From positions 1 to 44,343 of the forward strand of contig JAZURE010000020.1 in NCBI GenBank assembly GCA_045606045.1: a stretch of 44,343 nucleotides of DNA. The letters are read 5' to 3'. Shown here piece after piece: positions 16,583 to 25,697 of the stretch. A program made the position numbers and the translations under genes. How positions within the stretch are numbered: the stretch's first letter is position 1; every line of letters starts with the position of its first letter. The DNA is from RGIG8748 sp045606045. Its GTDB lineage: Bacteria; Bacillota; Clostridia; UMGS1810. The notes beneath the pieces are model-generated. The model searched no databases, had not been told where the DNA came from, and worked only from the letters and a program-made list of their open reading frames with translations.

Positions 16583-17041
16583 ATGAAATGTCCCTATTGC
16601 GAGTATCTGGAAAGCAAGGTCATAGACTCAAGACCCGTAGATGAGGGCGGTTCAATCCGCAGACGACGTGAGTGCCTTAAATGCGAGAGGCGTTTTACCA
16701 CATATGAGCAGGTAGAGTCCGTTCCGCTTGTAGTTATAAAAAAGGACGGCAAGCGTCAGGTGTACAACCGTCAGAAGCTTATGAACGGAATACTTCGTGC
16801 ATGCGAGAAAACACCTGTAAGCTTTACAGAGATAGAAAAAGCAGTTCTCGAAATAGAAACAACATTAAACAACAAGCTTGACCGAGAGGTGTCCTCTACA
16901 GAAATCGGTGAGCTTGTTATGGACAAGCTCAAAGCCATGAATGATATAGCATATGTGCGGTTTGCTTCCGTATACAGAGAGTTTAAGGATGTGAATACAT
17001 TTTTAGACGAGCTCAACAGTATGCTTCATGGCAAGGAGTAA
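16583..17041 (+). CDS. nrdR: Transcriptional repressor NrdR
   Basis: A 152-residue regulator of ribonucleotide reductase genes. The N-terminal zinc ribbon uses C3, C6, C31 and C34 with the conserved DSRPxxxGxxIRRRRxC pattern, and an ATP-cone domain follows (about 46-136) that senses dATP/ATP. Length is standard. It follows ftsZ directly, a position that in many sporulating Clostridia is taken by spoIIGA-sigE-sigG. Confidence 0.95.
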   Translation: MKCPYCEYLESKVIDSRPVDEGGSIRRRRECLKCERRFTTYEQVESVPLVVIKKDGKRQVYNRQKLMNGILRACEKTPVSFTEIEKAVLEIETTLNNKLDREVSSTEIGELVMDKLKAMNDIAYVRFASVYREFKDVNTFLDELNSMLHGKE

Positions 17042-17046
17042 TTAGC

Positions 17047-18012
17047 ATGAAAATAGGAAATCTTACACTTGAAAACAGTGTTTTTCTTGCACCTATGGCA
17101 GGGGTTACAGACCTGCCATTTCGTGTTATATGCAAGAATTTCGGCGCAGGACTTGTGTATTCTGAAATGGTCAGTGCCAAGGCGATGCACTACAACGACA
17201 AAAAAACAATGGAGCTTCTTAAAACGGATGAGAGAGAAGCTCCTCTTGCTGTGCAGATTTTCGGACATGAGCCCGATATTATGGCAGAGAGCGTGGAAAA
17301 GGCGCTCTCTACAGGTGCAAAGCTTATAGACATAAACATGGGCTGCCCTGCGCCCAAGGTGGCAAACCACGGTGACGGAAGTGCACTTTTAAAGGACCCC
17401 CGCCTTATAGGTGAGATTGTAAAAAGTGTCAAAAGTGTATCGCCTGTTCCCGTTACATGCAAAATGCGCATTGGCTTTGATGATATCTGCGATGTGGAAA
17501 ATATTGCATGCATTATGGAAAGTAGCGGTGCCGATGCCGTATGTGTACACCCAAGAACAAGAAGCATGTACTACAGCGGTAATGCGCTATGGGAATACAT
17601 AGCACTTGTAAAAAAGGCGGTATCCATACCCGTAATAGGAAATGGCGATATAAGAAATGCTACTGATGCCAAAAGGATGATGGAAATAACAAACTGCGAT
17701 GCCGTCATGATAGGCAGAGGTGCAAGGGGAAATCCCTTCATTTTCAGGGAAATTTTAGATTCGTTCAACGGGAAAGAGTGCCAAAAGGTCTCAAATAAAG
17801 AGAGAATGGAAACTCTCCTTTTGCAGATACAGATGCTTGTGGAATTAAAGGGCGAATACATCGGCATAAGAGAAGCACGCAAGCATGTGGCGTGGTATAC
17901 CAAAAATTTAAAGGACAGCGCGGCTCTTCGGAGTAAGGTATGTACTTTGGAAAGCTATGAGAGCCTTAAGGATGAAATCATAAGATACATGGTGAGCTTG
18001 GATGAATGTTAA
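17047..18012 (+). CDS. dusB: tRNA-dihydrouridine synthase DusB
   Basis: FMN-dependent TIM-barrel enzyme reducing uridines in tRNA. APMAGVTDLPFR (near 15-26), NMGCPAPKV (near 97-105, with the catalytic cysteine), TCKMRIGFDD and IGRGARGNPFIF (FMN phosphate binding) are all present, with the helical C-terminal domain (REARKHVAWYTK). 321 residues is the usual length. Its stop overlaps the next gene by 11 nt. Confidence 0.95.
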   Translation: MKIGNLTLENSVFLAPMAGVTDLPFRVICKNFGAGLVYSEMVSAKAMHYNDKKTMELLKTDEREAPLAVQIFGHEPDIMAESVEKALSTGAKLIDINMGCPAPKVANHGDGSALLKDPRLIGEIVKSVKSVSPVPVTCKMRIGFDDICDVENIACIMESSGADAVCVHPRTRSMYYSGNALWEYIALVKKAVSIPVIGNGDIRNATDAKRMMEITNCDAVMIGRGARGNPFIFREILDSFNGKECQKVSNKERMETLLLQIQMLVELKGEYIGIREARKHVAWYTKNLKDSAALRSKVCTLESYESLKDEIIRYMVSLDEC

Positions 18013-18382
18013 GATTACAAACAAAATTTTAATACCCTCTCTTGCAATTTTGATTTTGGTGTTTTCGGCTTTGTGGCTCTTTTTAAAAGACGGCAGGGGC
18101 GAGAGCAAAATAGTAAGCATCAAAAAAGGAAACAAAGTGGTTGAAGAGATAGATATAAATACGCTTAGTGAAGACTCTTATGAAATAAATCTTGAAACAA
18201 ACACAGTTTGTATTACAAAAGACGGTGTGTATATGAAAGAGGCGGACTGCCCCGATAAGCTATGCGTACATAGCGGTGTTATAAACAAAGCGGGGCAAAG
18301 CATTGTATGTCTGCCCAATAAAATAATAGTAGAAATCGCAGACGAAAAAAACTCTGTGGATGCTGTGGCGGGGGCGAGATAA
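18002..18382 (+). CDS. NusG domain II-containing membrane protein
   Basis: A 126-residue protein with one N-terminal membrane helix (about 8-27) and an extracytoplasmic NusG_II (PF07009-like) domain. The domain has the family's CPDKLCVHSG motif (near 80-89) and ICLPNK-like end (here VCLPNKIIVEI). No true NusG NGN domain is present, so it is not a transcription factor. This family usually sits next to a Gx-transporter gene, as here, and also next to Rnf, ApbE or extracellular electron-transfer genes. Its exact role is unknown. Confidence 0.85.
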   Translation: MNVKITNKILIPSLAILILVFSALWLFLKDGRGESKIVSIKKGNKVVEEIDINTLSEDSYEINLETNTVCITKDGVYMKEADCPDKLCVHSGVINKAGQSIVCLPNKIIVEIADEKNSVDAVAGAR

Positions 18383-18383
18383 T

Positions 18384-18887
18384 ATGAAAACAAATAACCT
18401 TACACGCTGCGCACTACTTACGGCAATGGCACTTATAATTCATGTTTTAGAAGCACAACTTCCGCCCTTGGCACCAATTCCGAGTGTTAAAATAGGACTT
18501 GCAAATATCATAACACTTGCGGCAATGTACATAGTAGGAAAAAGGCAGGCATTTTTAATCCTTGTTGTAAGGATAATATTGGGAAATTTCTTCTCGGGGC
18601 AGATGATGTCTCTTATATACAGCCTTTGCGGTGGTGCGCTTTGCTACTTAGTTACCGTATGCCTTAAACCTATTTTCAAAAGTAACACCATGTGGTTTCT
18701 GGGAGTAGCAGGAGCTATAGCGCACAGTATCGGTCAGCTTGCGTGTGCATGTGTTCTCTTTAGGTCCTTGTCCTTTATATACTATGCACCTGTAATGTGC
18801 ATATTCTCATGTATAAGCGGGACCTTTACGGGACTTTGCGCACAGTTTATGGTAAAACATTTTGATGGTTTGAGCAAAAAGAAATAA
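18384..18887 (+). CDS. Gx transporter family / heptaprenyl diphosphate synthase component I-like membrane protein
   Basis: A very hydrophobic protein of 167 residues (about five helices), with PSVKIGLANIITL and VRIILGNFFSG typical of the Hpre_diP_synt_I / Gx-transporter family (PF07456-like). These are ECF S-component-like proteins. The start at 18384 (after the upstream stop, with a purine-rich site before it) is preferred over 18360. With the preceding NusG_II gene it resembles the EetA/EetB pair of Listeria flavin-based electron transfer (from family knowledge); no ApbE, FMN-binding or NDH-2 gene is nearby. Confidence 0.82.
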   Translation: MKTNNLTRCALLTAMALIIHVLEAQLPPLAPIPSVKIGLANIITLAAMYIVGKRQAFLILVVRIILGNFFSGQMMSLIYSLCGGALCYLVTVCLKPIFKSNTMWFLGVAGAIAHSIGQLACACVLFRSLSFIYYAPVMCIFSCISGTFTGLCAQFMVKHFDGLSKKK

Positions 18888-18914
18888 TACACTACTAAAA
18901 TGATAGGAGTTTAT

Positions 18915-18955
18915 AAAACGGATTTTTGTGTGCAGAGCAACACAAAAACCCGTTT
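18915..18955 (+). terminator. Stem-loop after the Gx-transporter gene
   Basis: AAACGG-ATTTTTGTGT pairs with ACACAAAAA-CCCGTTT across a short loop, a 15-16 bp stem with one mismatch. No U-run follows, so termination strength is uncertain; it marks the end of the division-cluster transcript and precedes a new promoter. Confidence 0.5.
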
Positions 18956-18961
18956 AACTAC

Positions 18962-18990
18962 TTGAAATAACTCTTATAATATAGTAGAAT
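18962..18990 (+). promoter_or_regulatory. Promoter of the cysteine desulfurase operon
   Basis: TTGAAA (18962-18967), 17-bp spacer, TAGAAT (18985-18990). A TATAAT at 18975-18980 lies too close to this -35 to pair with it. Predicted start near 18997, about 30 nt before the gene. Confidence 0.65.
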
Positions 18991-19027
18991 AATATTAATA
19001 TTATATAAACTTGGAGTTTTATGTCTT

Positions 19028-20167
19028 ATGGAAGTTTATCTTGACAACAGCGCCACTACCATGCCTTATCCCGAGGTTGTGGCGGAAATGACAGAAATTT
19101 TAAATAGCACCTATGCAAATCCGTCTTCGCTTCATTCCATGGGCAAGAGGGCGGAGGATGCATTAAATGAGGCAAGGCAGATTATAGCGGACACACTTTC
19201 CTGCGCATCAAACGAAATAGTATTTACAGGCGGCGGTACGGAGAGTGACAATCTTGCAATAACAGGCTCCGCCCTTACATACAGAAAAAACGGCAACAAA
19301 ATAATTACTCAGAAAACCGAGCATATGGCAGTACTGGAAACCATGCGCCATCTTGAAGAACTTGGCTTCCATGTTTACTATGCCGATGTAGATGGTGACG
19401 GCAGAGTCGATGCAGATGATATCATATCGCGCATTGACGATAAAACCATCCTTGTGAGCATAATGCATGTAAATAACGAAACGGGCGCAGTAATGCCTAT
19501 AGAAAAAATAGGCGCTGCCATTGACCATACAAAATGCCTTTTTCATGTAGATGCAGTGCAGTCCTACGGTAAGATACCCTTAAATCCCTCAAAGATGGGT
19601 ATAGACCTACTTAGCATATCCTCGCATAAGATACACGGGCCAAACGGCGTTGGAGCACTTTATGTAAGAAAGGGAGTACGCCTTACGCCAATCATTCACG
19701 GAGGAAAGCAGGAGAGGGGCTTAAGGTCGGGTACGGAAAATCTTTCGGGCATATGCGGTTTTGCCAAGGCGGCGCAGATTAAATTCAGTTCTATGGATGA
19801 GGACAGACAAAGCATCGGTGCGCTAAAGGACAAGCTTATTAAAGAGCTTGGCGAAGCAATAGAAAACACAGTTGTAAATTCACCAGGCGACAGTATATAC
19901 AGCATTTTAAATGTAGCATTTCCGGGTCTTAAATCCGAGGTGCTTCTGCATGTGCTTGAGTCCAAGGGCATATATGTATCCACAGGTTCTGCCTGCAACT
20001 CCAAAAAAAATTTAAGCTATGTATTAAAGTCCATGGGAATTAAGGATAATGTGGTGGACTCTTCCATACGCATAAGCCTTTCTTCGTTTAATACAATGGA
20101 ACAAATGGATTATGTAATAAAAACTCTTAAAAGCGAAGTGGCGCTTCTTAGAAAAATCATGAGATAG
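19028..20167 (+). CDS. Cysteine desulfurase (NifS/IscS family)
   Basis: A 379-residue PLP enzyme that releases sulfur from cysteine as an enzyme-bound persulfide. The N-terminal YLDNSATT, the PLP lysine in SSHKIHGPNGVG (K201), RSGTEN and the catalytic loop STGSACNSK (C323) are seen. It is followed 12 nt later by thiI, which argues that it supplies sulfur for 4-thiouridine (and possibly thiamine) as NifZ/YrvO-type partners do in Firmicutes. No iscU or iscR is adjacent. Confidence 0.93.
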   Translation: MEVYLDNSATTMPYPEVVAEMTEILNSTYANPSSLHSMGKRAEDALNEARQIIADTLSCASNEIVFTGGGTESDNLAITGSALTYRKNGNKIITQKTEHMAVLETMRHLEELGFHVYYADVDGDGRVDADDIISRIDDKTILVSIMHVNNETGAVMPIEKIGAAIDHTKCLFHVDAVQSYGKIPLNPSKMGIDLLSISSHKIHGPNGVGALYVRKGVRLTPIIHGGKQERGLRSGTENLSGICGFAKAAQIKFSSMDEDRQSIGALKDKLIKELGEAIENTVVNSPGDSIYSILNVAFPGLKSEVLLHVLESKGIYVSTGSACNSKKNLSYVLKSMGIKDNVVDSSIRISLSSFNTMEQMDYVIKTLKSEVALLRKIMR

Positions 20168-20179
20168 GGTGTATATAAA

Positions 20180-21346
20180 TTGAAAAAGATGATACTTATA
20201 AGATACGGAGAAATAATACTTAAGGGCTACAACAGACCTGTATTTGAGGATGCCCTTGTAAATAATATCCGTACCGCCATAAAGGATTTGGGCGACTTTA
20301 AGATAACAAGAGCACAGGCAACCATATATATTGAGCCTCTTAAAAACGATGAGCAGGCAGATGCTATAGCTGAGAGGGTAAAGAAGGTTTTCGGCATAGT
20401 ATCAATAGTAATTGCCTACAGAACGGAAAAGTCCATTGATGCCGCATTCGACGAGATTGTACTTAATTTTGACGCACTTTTAAAATCCAAGTCAACCTTT
20501 AAGGTAGAGGCAAAGAGGGCTGATAAGAAGTTCCCATTAAAATCTCCCGAAATCTGTGCAGAGGTCGGAGGAAGAATTCTTGCAAAATATCACAACCTCA
20601 AGGTAGATGTTAAAAACCCCGATGTAACAGTGCATGTGGAAATGCGTGAGGGCTTCTGCTATGTGCATACAGGCAGGCAGAAAGGCGCAGGCGGTATGCC
20701 CACAGGCACAAACGGCAGAGCCATGCTTCTTCTCTCGGGCGGTATAGACAGTCCTGTAGCGGGATATATGATAGGCAAAAGAGGGGTTAAGCTTGAGGCA
20801 GTTCACTTTTTCAGCTACCCCTACACAAGTGAGCGTGCCAAGGACAAGGTAATGGCGCTTGCCAAAATCATAGGCGGATACATGGGCGGACTAAAAGTCC
20901 ATATAGTACCCTTTACCGATATTCAGCTTGCCATAAGGGATAAGTGCCCCGAGGAGCACCTTACCCTTGTAATGCGCAGGTTTATGATGCAGATATCGCA
21001 GAAGATAGCCGAAAAGAGAGGCTGTCAGGCACTTGTTACAGGCGAGAGCATAGGTCAGGTGGCAAGCCAGACCATGAGTGCACTTGCAGTTACCGATGAT
21101 GCGGTTTCCATGCCCGTGTTCAGACCCCTTATAGGCATGGACAAGGAGGAAATTGTGGAGATATCCAGAAAGATAGATACATTTGAAACCTCCATTCTTC
21201 CGTATGAGGATTGCTGCACGGTATTTACGCCCAGACACCCCTCAACCAAACCTAAGATAGAAAAGGTAATACTTTCTCAAAATCTTTTAGATTGGGAAAA
21301 GATGGTGGATGAGGCTGTAGAGGGTACAGAAATTTTAGAGGTGTAA
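20180..21346 (+). CDS. thiI: tRNA 4-thiouridine synthase ThiI
   Basis: A 388-residue ThiI that adenylates and thiolates U8 of tRNA. N-terminal ferredoxin-like and THUMP domains (about 1-170) precede the PP-loop ATPase with SGGIDSP near residue 185. There is no C-terminal rhodanese domain, as usual in Firmicutes, so persulfide would come directly from the neighbouring desulfurase. The TTG start at 20180 has AGGGTG 8 nt upstream; an ATG three codons later is the alternative. Confidence 0.94.
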   Translation: MKKMILIRYGEIILKGYNRPVFEDALVNNIRTAIKDLGDFKITRAQATIYIEPLKNDEQADAIAERVKKVFGIVSIVIAYRTEKSIDAAFDEIVLNFDALLKSKSTFKVEAKRADKKFPLKSPEICAEVGGRILAKYHNLKVDVKNPDVTVHVEMREGFCYVHTGRQKGAGGMPTGTNGRAMLLLSGGIDSPVAGYMIGKRGVKLEAVHFFSYPYTSERAKDKVMALAKIIGGYMGGLKVHIVPFTDIQLAIRDKCPEEHLTLVMRRFMMQISQKIAEKRGCQALVTGESIGQVASQTMSALAVTDDAVSMPVFRPLIGMDKEEIVEISRKIDTFETSILPYEDCCTVFTPRHPSTKPKIEKVILSQNLLDWEKMVDEAVEGTEILEV

Positions 21347-21347
21347 T

Positions 21348-21836
21348 ATGCATTTAGCGGCACAAAAGCTCTATGAAGCTTTAGAGGAAAATAATTTAAA
21401 GGTTGCCACAGCAGAAAGCTGCACAGGCGGCATGATAGGCGCGGCGCTTACATCTGTTTCGGGAGTGAGCAGTTATTACGGCTTTGGTGTTGTAACCTAT
21501 GCCAACGAAGCAAAGGAAAAGCTTCTTGGCGTATCACACGCCACATTAGAAGCCGTTGGCGCAGTAAGCCCTGAGACTGCATGCGAAATGGCGCAGGGTG
21601 CGCTTAAACTGTCGGATGCGGATATTGCAATATCGGTAACAGGTATTGCGGGACCCCATGGCGGGACCGTGGAAAAACCCGTGGGGCTTGTGTATATAGG
21701 CATTGCCCGAAAGGGCGTAGAGCCTGTAGCATACAAAAATAATTTTTCGGGCGGCAGAGAAGAAGTCCGAACACAAACAGTAATAAAAGCTCTTGAGCTT
21801 GCAATAAATACTATAAAAGGAGACATGGCAAAATGA
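21348..21836 (+). CDS. pncC: Nicotinamide-nucleotide amidohydrolase PncC (CinA C-terminal domain)
   Basis: A stand-alone 162-residue CinA C-terminal domain that deamidates nicotinamide mononucleotide to recycle NAD breakdown products. TAESCTGG (20-27) carries the catalytic serine, and GVSSYYGFGVVTY, GAVSPETA and TGIAGPHGG are family blocks. The N-terminal MoaB-like domain of full-length CinA is absent. ATGA overlap with the next gene. Proximity to recA recalls the cinA-recA linkage of Firmicutes. Confidence 0.92.
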   Translation: MHLAAQKLYEALEENNLKVATAESCTGGMIGAALTSVSGVSSYYGFGVVTYANEAKEKLLGVSHATLEAVGAVSPETACEMAQGALKLSDADIAISVTGIAGPHGGTVEKPVGLVYIGIARKGVEPVAYKNNFSGGREEVRTQTVIKALELAINTIKGDMAK

Positions 21837-22630
21837 AAATTTACATTATGGCAGATATAGAAGGAATAAGCGGTGTGCATCTTAAAGAGCAGGTAATGTC
21901 AACGGGAGACCGTTACCGCGAGGGCAGAGAGCTTCTTACAAGAGAAGCAAATATCTGTGCCGAAGCGCTCAAGGAAGCAGGCGTGGACACGGTATATTTC
22001 CACGATTGTCACGGCATGGGAAAAAGCGTAATATGGGAGAAAATCTCCCCCGCAATAGACTATGTAATAGCAGGTAATGAAAATCAGAACAGATTTTCCG
22101 ACCATGTTAAAGAGTGTGACGGTGTAATACTTCTTGGCTATCACGCAATGGCAGGAGGCTACCATGGAATACTCGAGCACACCATAATGAGTGGTCAATG
22201 GCAGAACTGCTACATAAACGGCGTAAAGTCGGGCGAGGTAGTGATAGATGCAGGAATACTCGGCGATCTTGATATACCCGTAATCATGGTTTCGGGCGAT
22301 GACATACTCGAAAAGGAAGTTAAAGAACATCTTCCCGATACTGTAATGGCAGTTGTTAAAGAAGGACTTGGCTGTACTACAGGTGTACTTTATTCTCCTG
22401 CAAAGGCAGAAGCCGAAATAAGAGAGAAGACAAAGAAAGCTATAGAAAATATAGGTAATGTCAAGCCCTACAAGATAGCATCACCCGTAAAGTTCACAAT
22501 AGAGCTTGTAGAGAGGGGACAGATGCCCAACATTCATTCAAAACCCTATATGGAAATAGAAGACTCAAGAACATATTCCGTAACAGGCGACAGCGTTGTG
22601 GATGCGTTCTACAAAACACTTATAGTATGA
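21833..22630 (+). CDS. M55 family D-aminopeptidase-like metallopeptidase
   Basis: A 265-residue DppA-type M55 protein. MADIEGISG (6-14, zinc ligands D8 and E10), HDCHGMGK near residues 58-65, LGYHAMAG (ligand His near 104) and the catalytic-type HTIMSG near residue 116 match the family. DppA of Bacillus cleaves D-alanyl peptides, so a role in peptidoglycan peptide recycling is plausible, but the substrate is not shown. Lies between pncC and recA with tight spacing. Confidence 0.88.
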   Translation: MKIYIMADIEGISGVHLKEQVMSTGDRYREGRELLTREANICAEALKEAGVDTVYFHDCHGMGKSVIWEKISPAIDYVIAGNENQNRFSDHVKECDGVILLGYHAMAGGYHGILEHTIMSGQWQNCYINGVKSGEVVIDAGILGDLDIPVIMVSGDDILEKEVKEHLPDTVMAVVKEGLGCTTGVLYSPAKAEAEIREKTKKAIENIGNVKPYKIASPVKFTIELVERGQMPNIHSKPYMEIEDSRTYSVTGDSVVDAFYKTLIV

Positions 22631-22640
22631 GGTGATAAAA

Positions 22641-23735
22641 ATGGCTAAAGAAAAGATGTCAATCAAAGGAGCAGTAGAAACGGGCGGTAAGGCAGAGGCA
22701 ATAGATGCCGCACTTGCTCAGATAGAAAAGACCTTTGGCGAAGGCTCCATCATGCGTCTCGGCAATGCGCCCGTAAAGCAGATAGAAACCATATCCACAG
22801 GAGCATTAAGTCTTGATATAGCTCTTGGTGCAGGCGGACTTCCCAGAGGCAGAATCACCGAAATCTACGGACCCGAATCCTCGGGTAAGACAACCGTAGC
22901 CCTGCATGTTATTGCCGAGGCACAGAGAAACGGCGGTGAAGCGGCATTTATAGATGCCGAACACGCATTAGACCCAATCTACGCCCAGAAGCTCGGTGTG
23001 GATATCGACAGACTCATAGTTTCTCAGCCCGATACGGGAGAACAGGCACTCGAAATTGCCGAAGCGCTTGCAAGAAGCGGTGCAATAGATGTAATAGTAG
23101 TAGACTCTGTTGCCGCACTCGTACCCAAGGCAGAGATTGCAGGTATCATGGGCGATTCCCATGTGGGTCTTCATGCGAGACTTATGTCTCAGGCACTTCG
23201 TAAGCTTACAAGCATCATAAATAAATCCAACACCGTTGCAATATTTATAAATCAGCTTAGAGAAAAGGTGGGCGTAATGTATGGTAATCCCGAGGTTACC
23301 ACAGGCGGACGTGCATTAAAGTTCTATTCTTCTGTCCGTATAGACATTAGGAGAATAGAAGCTATCAAGGACGGCTCCTCTGTTGTGGGTAACAGAACAC
23401 GCGCCAAGGTTGTTAAAAACAAAGTGGCTCCTCCATTTAAGGAAGCAGAATTTGATATTATGTTCGGTGAGGGAATATCCCGCGAGGGCAGTATCATAGA
23501 TATAGCTGCAGATATGGATGTAATACAAAAAGGCGGCTCATGGTATTCCTATGAGGGCGAACGTATAGGTCAGGGCAGAGACAAGGTCAAGGAATTCTTA
23601 AAAGACCACCCCCAGATTACAGATGAAATCTATGCAAAAATCATGGACAAGGTAAATGCCGAAAAGGAAGAGAAAGAACGCCTTGCCCGTGAAAGAATGG
23701 CAAAAATACAAGCCGCAAATAACGGTGAAGAATAA
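22641..23735 (+). CDS. recA: Recombinase RecA
   Basis: DNA strand-exchange ATPase and SOS co-protease. Walker A GPESSGKT (77-84), IDAEHALDP, VDSVAALVPKAEI and the L2-loop region FINQLREKVGVMYGNPEVTTGG are intact; the C-terminus is acidic and charged. The ATG at 22641 is used because the TGAGGTGA site lies just upstream and homologues begin close to it; an in-frame GTG at 22632 is less likely. 364 residues. No LexA-type box or separate promoter is apparent in the 10-nt gap. It would trigger cleavage of the prophage repressor at 37297-38142. Confidence 0.97.
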   Translation: MAKEKMSIKGAVETGGKAEAIDAALAQIEKTFGEGSIMRLGNAPVKQIETISTGALSLDIALGAGGLPRGRITEIYGPESSGKTTVALHVIAEAQRNGGEAAFIDAEHALDPIYAQKLGVDIDRLIVSQPDTGEQALEIAEALARSGAIDVIVVDSVAALVPKAEIAGIMGDSHVGLHARLMSQALRKLTSIINKSNTVAIFINQLREKVGVMYGNPEVTTGGRALKFYSSVRIDIRRIEAIKDGSSVVGNRTRAKVVKNKVAPPFKEAEFDIMFGEGISREGSIIDIAADMDVIQKGGSWYSYEGERIGQGRDKVKEFLKDHPQITDEIYAKIMDKVNAEKEEKERLARERMAKIQAANNGEE

Positions 23736-24352
23736 TGAAGATAACCGAGGTCAGTGCGCAAAAGAACAATCCCCGAAGAGTAAATGTGTATCTCGACGGA
23801 GAATATGTGCTCTCGCTCGATGATGTGGATGCCGTGGTGCTCGGCATAAAGGCAGGCAGGGAAATATCGGAGGATGAGCTTAGAAATCTTCTTTTTGAAT
23901 CTCAGTTTGGCAAAGCCAAGGCAAAAGCTCTGGATATTTTGTCTTCAAAAAACATCAGCACCAAGGCATTAACTGACGAGCTTACAAAAAAAGGCTATGA
24001 CAAAGCCGTGGTAACACAGGCGGTAGATGAACTCAAAGAGCTTGGATATCTTAATGATTATGACTATGCGGTTATGTTTTTGGAAGTTTGCCGTGAAAAG
24101 CTTTGGGGCATAAAGAAAGCCCGCTATGAGCTTAAGCAGAGGGGAATAGATGATTTCACTTTGGAGGATGCGCTCTGTGAGGTAACTCTTTGCGGAGCAC
24201 AGGAAATCGCAGAGGCTATAGGCACAAAATATGCGCACGAGGATGTAGCGGATATAAAAACAAAGCAAAAAATAATGCGTTATTTTTCGACCAGAGGCTT
24301 TGATTTTTCGGATATAGAAAAGGCAATATCCATATATTGCAAGAAGGACTGA
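23735..24352 (+). CDS. recX: RecA regulator RecX
   Basis: A 205-residue RecX made of tandem three-helix repeats, modulating RecA filaments. The residues KAKALDILSSKNISTKALTDELTKKGYD form the first repeat, with ELGYLNDYDYA then GIKKARYELKQRGID for the second. An N-terminal extension of about 60 residues (VYLDGEYVLSL) is common in Firmicutes. The start shares one base with the recA stop (TAATG), so the two are translationally coupled. Confidence 0.92.
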   Translation: MKITEVSAQKNNPRRVNVYLDGEYVLSLDDVDAVVLGIKAGREISEDELRNLLFESQFGKAKAKALDILSSKNISTKALTDELTKKGYDKAVVTQAVDELKELGYLNDYDYAVMFLEVCREKLWGIKKARYELKQRGIDDFTLEDALCEVTLCGAQEIAEAIGTKYAHEDVADIKTKQKIMRYFSTRGFDFSDIEKAISIYCKKD

Positions 24353-24356
24353 TACA

Positions 24357-25697
24357 ATGAAAAAGAAAATCGGTTTTGTGTCGCTTGGCTGTGCCAAGAA
24401 TCTTACAGACACCGAGACCATGCTGGGCGTGCTTTCCGATAGCGGATATGATATAACTGCAGACGCATCCGAGGCACAGATTATAGTGGTAAACACCTGC
24501 GCTTTTATCGACAGCGCCAAGGAGGAATCCATAGGCGCCATATTGGAAATGAGCGCATACAAAGAGGATAAATGCGAGCTTCTTGTAGTTACAGGATGTC
24601 TTGCACAGCGCTACAAGGACGATATAGAAAATGAGCTTCCTGAGGTGGATATAATCCTCGGGACTACGGATTATGCCAATATTGCCGAGGCTATAGATGA
24701 GTTTTACAGCGAGGGCAAAAAGCTTTCAAAAGTGAGCGATGCAAACACCCCTGTAGACTACGACCTTCCTAAGATAAGAACAACGGCACCTTATACCGCA
24801 TACCTTAAGATTGCAGACGGATGCGATAATTTCTGCACCTACTGCATTATCCCCAAGCTTCGCGGTAAGTATAAATCAAGACCCGAGGCGAGTATTTTGT
24901 CCGAGGCAAGAGTACTTGCTAAGGAAGGAGTAAAAGAACTCATTCTTATAGCTCAGGATACTGCATATTATGGTAAGGACAGAGGGGAATATGCACTCGC
25001 ACCGCTTCTTAAAGCACTTTCCGATATAGACGGCATAGAGTGGATAAGACTTCAGTATTGCTATCCCGAAAATATAACAGAAGACCTTATGGAAGAAATA
25101 GCACAAAATCCCAAGGTGGTTAAATACATAGATATGCCGCTTCAGCATGTGTCTGACAATGTGTTAAAGCGCATGGGAAGAAAAAGCCGCAAAAACGAAA
25201 TAGAAGGCCTTGTGGACACCTTCCGAAAGAAAATTCCGAATATAGTAATAAGAACATCGCTTATAGTCGGATTCCCTGGGGAAAGCGAAGAGGATTTCCA
25301 AACCCTTACGGAATTTTTAAGAAATTACCCCTTAGACAGAGTGGGAGTGTTTACATATTCCTGCGAGGAGGGAACACCTGCAGCAGAATTTAAAGACCAG
25401 ATACCCGAGGACATAAAGCAAAGGCGCAGGGACGAAGCCATGATGCTTTTAAAAGAGGTATCGCTATCCTTAAACAAAGCCAAAATCGGCACAGTAACCG
25501 AGGCTATTGTAGAGGGCTATGACGAGGACGAATTCTGTTATGTGGGAAGATGCGCTCAGGACACCCCCGAGGTAGACGGAAATGCTTACATATACAGCGA
25601 GTATGAGCTAAATGCAGGCGATATAGTAAGTATTAAGATTATAGATGCAGACGAATATGATATTACAGGAGAGGTTGAAAATGAATTTACCAAATAA
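24357..25697 (+). CDS. rimO: Ribosomal protein uS12 methylthiotransferase RimO
   Basis: Radical-SAM methylthiotransferase modifying aspartate of ribosomal protein S12. The N-terminal UPF0004 domain has its auxiliary-cluster cysteines C12, C48 and C81; the radical SAM motif CDNFCTYC uses C156, C160 and C163. A TRAM domain ends the protein (about 385-446). SLGCAKNLTDTE identifies RimO rather than MiaB. 446 residues, typical. Overlaps pgsA by 17 nt. Confidence 0.94.
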   Translation: MKKKIGFVSLGCAKNLTDTETMLGVLSDSGYDITADASEAQIIVVNTCAFIDSAKEESIGAILEMSAYKEDKCELLVVTGCLAQRYKDDIENELPEVDIILGTTDYANIAEAIDEFYSEGKKLSKVSDANTPVDYDLPKIRTTAPYTAYLKIADGCDNFCTYCIIPKLRGKYKSRPEASILSEARVLAKEGVKELILIAQDTAYYGKDRGEYALAPLLKALSDIDGIEWIRLQYCYPENITEDLMEEIAQNPKVVKYIDMPLQHVSDNVLKRMGRKSRKNEIEGLVDTFRKKIPNIVIRTSLIVGFPGESEEDFQTLTEFLRNYPLDRVGVFTYSCEEGTPAAEFKDQIPEDIKQRRRDEAMMLLKEVSLSLNKAKIGTVTEAIVEGYDEDEFCYVGRCAQDTPEVDGNAYIYSEYELNAGDIVSIKIIDADEYDITGEVENEFTK

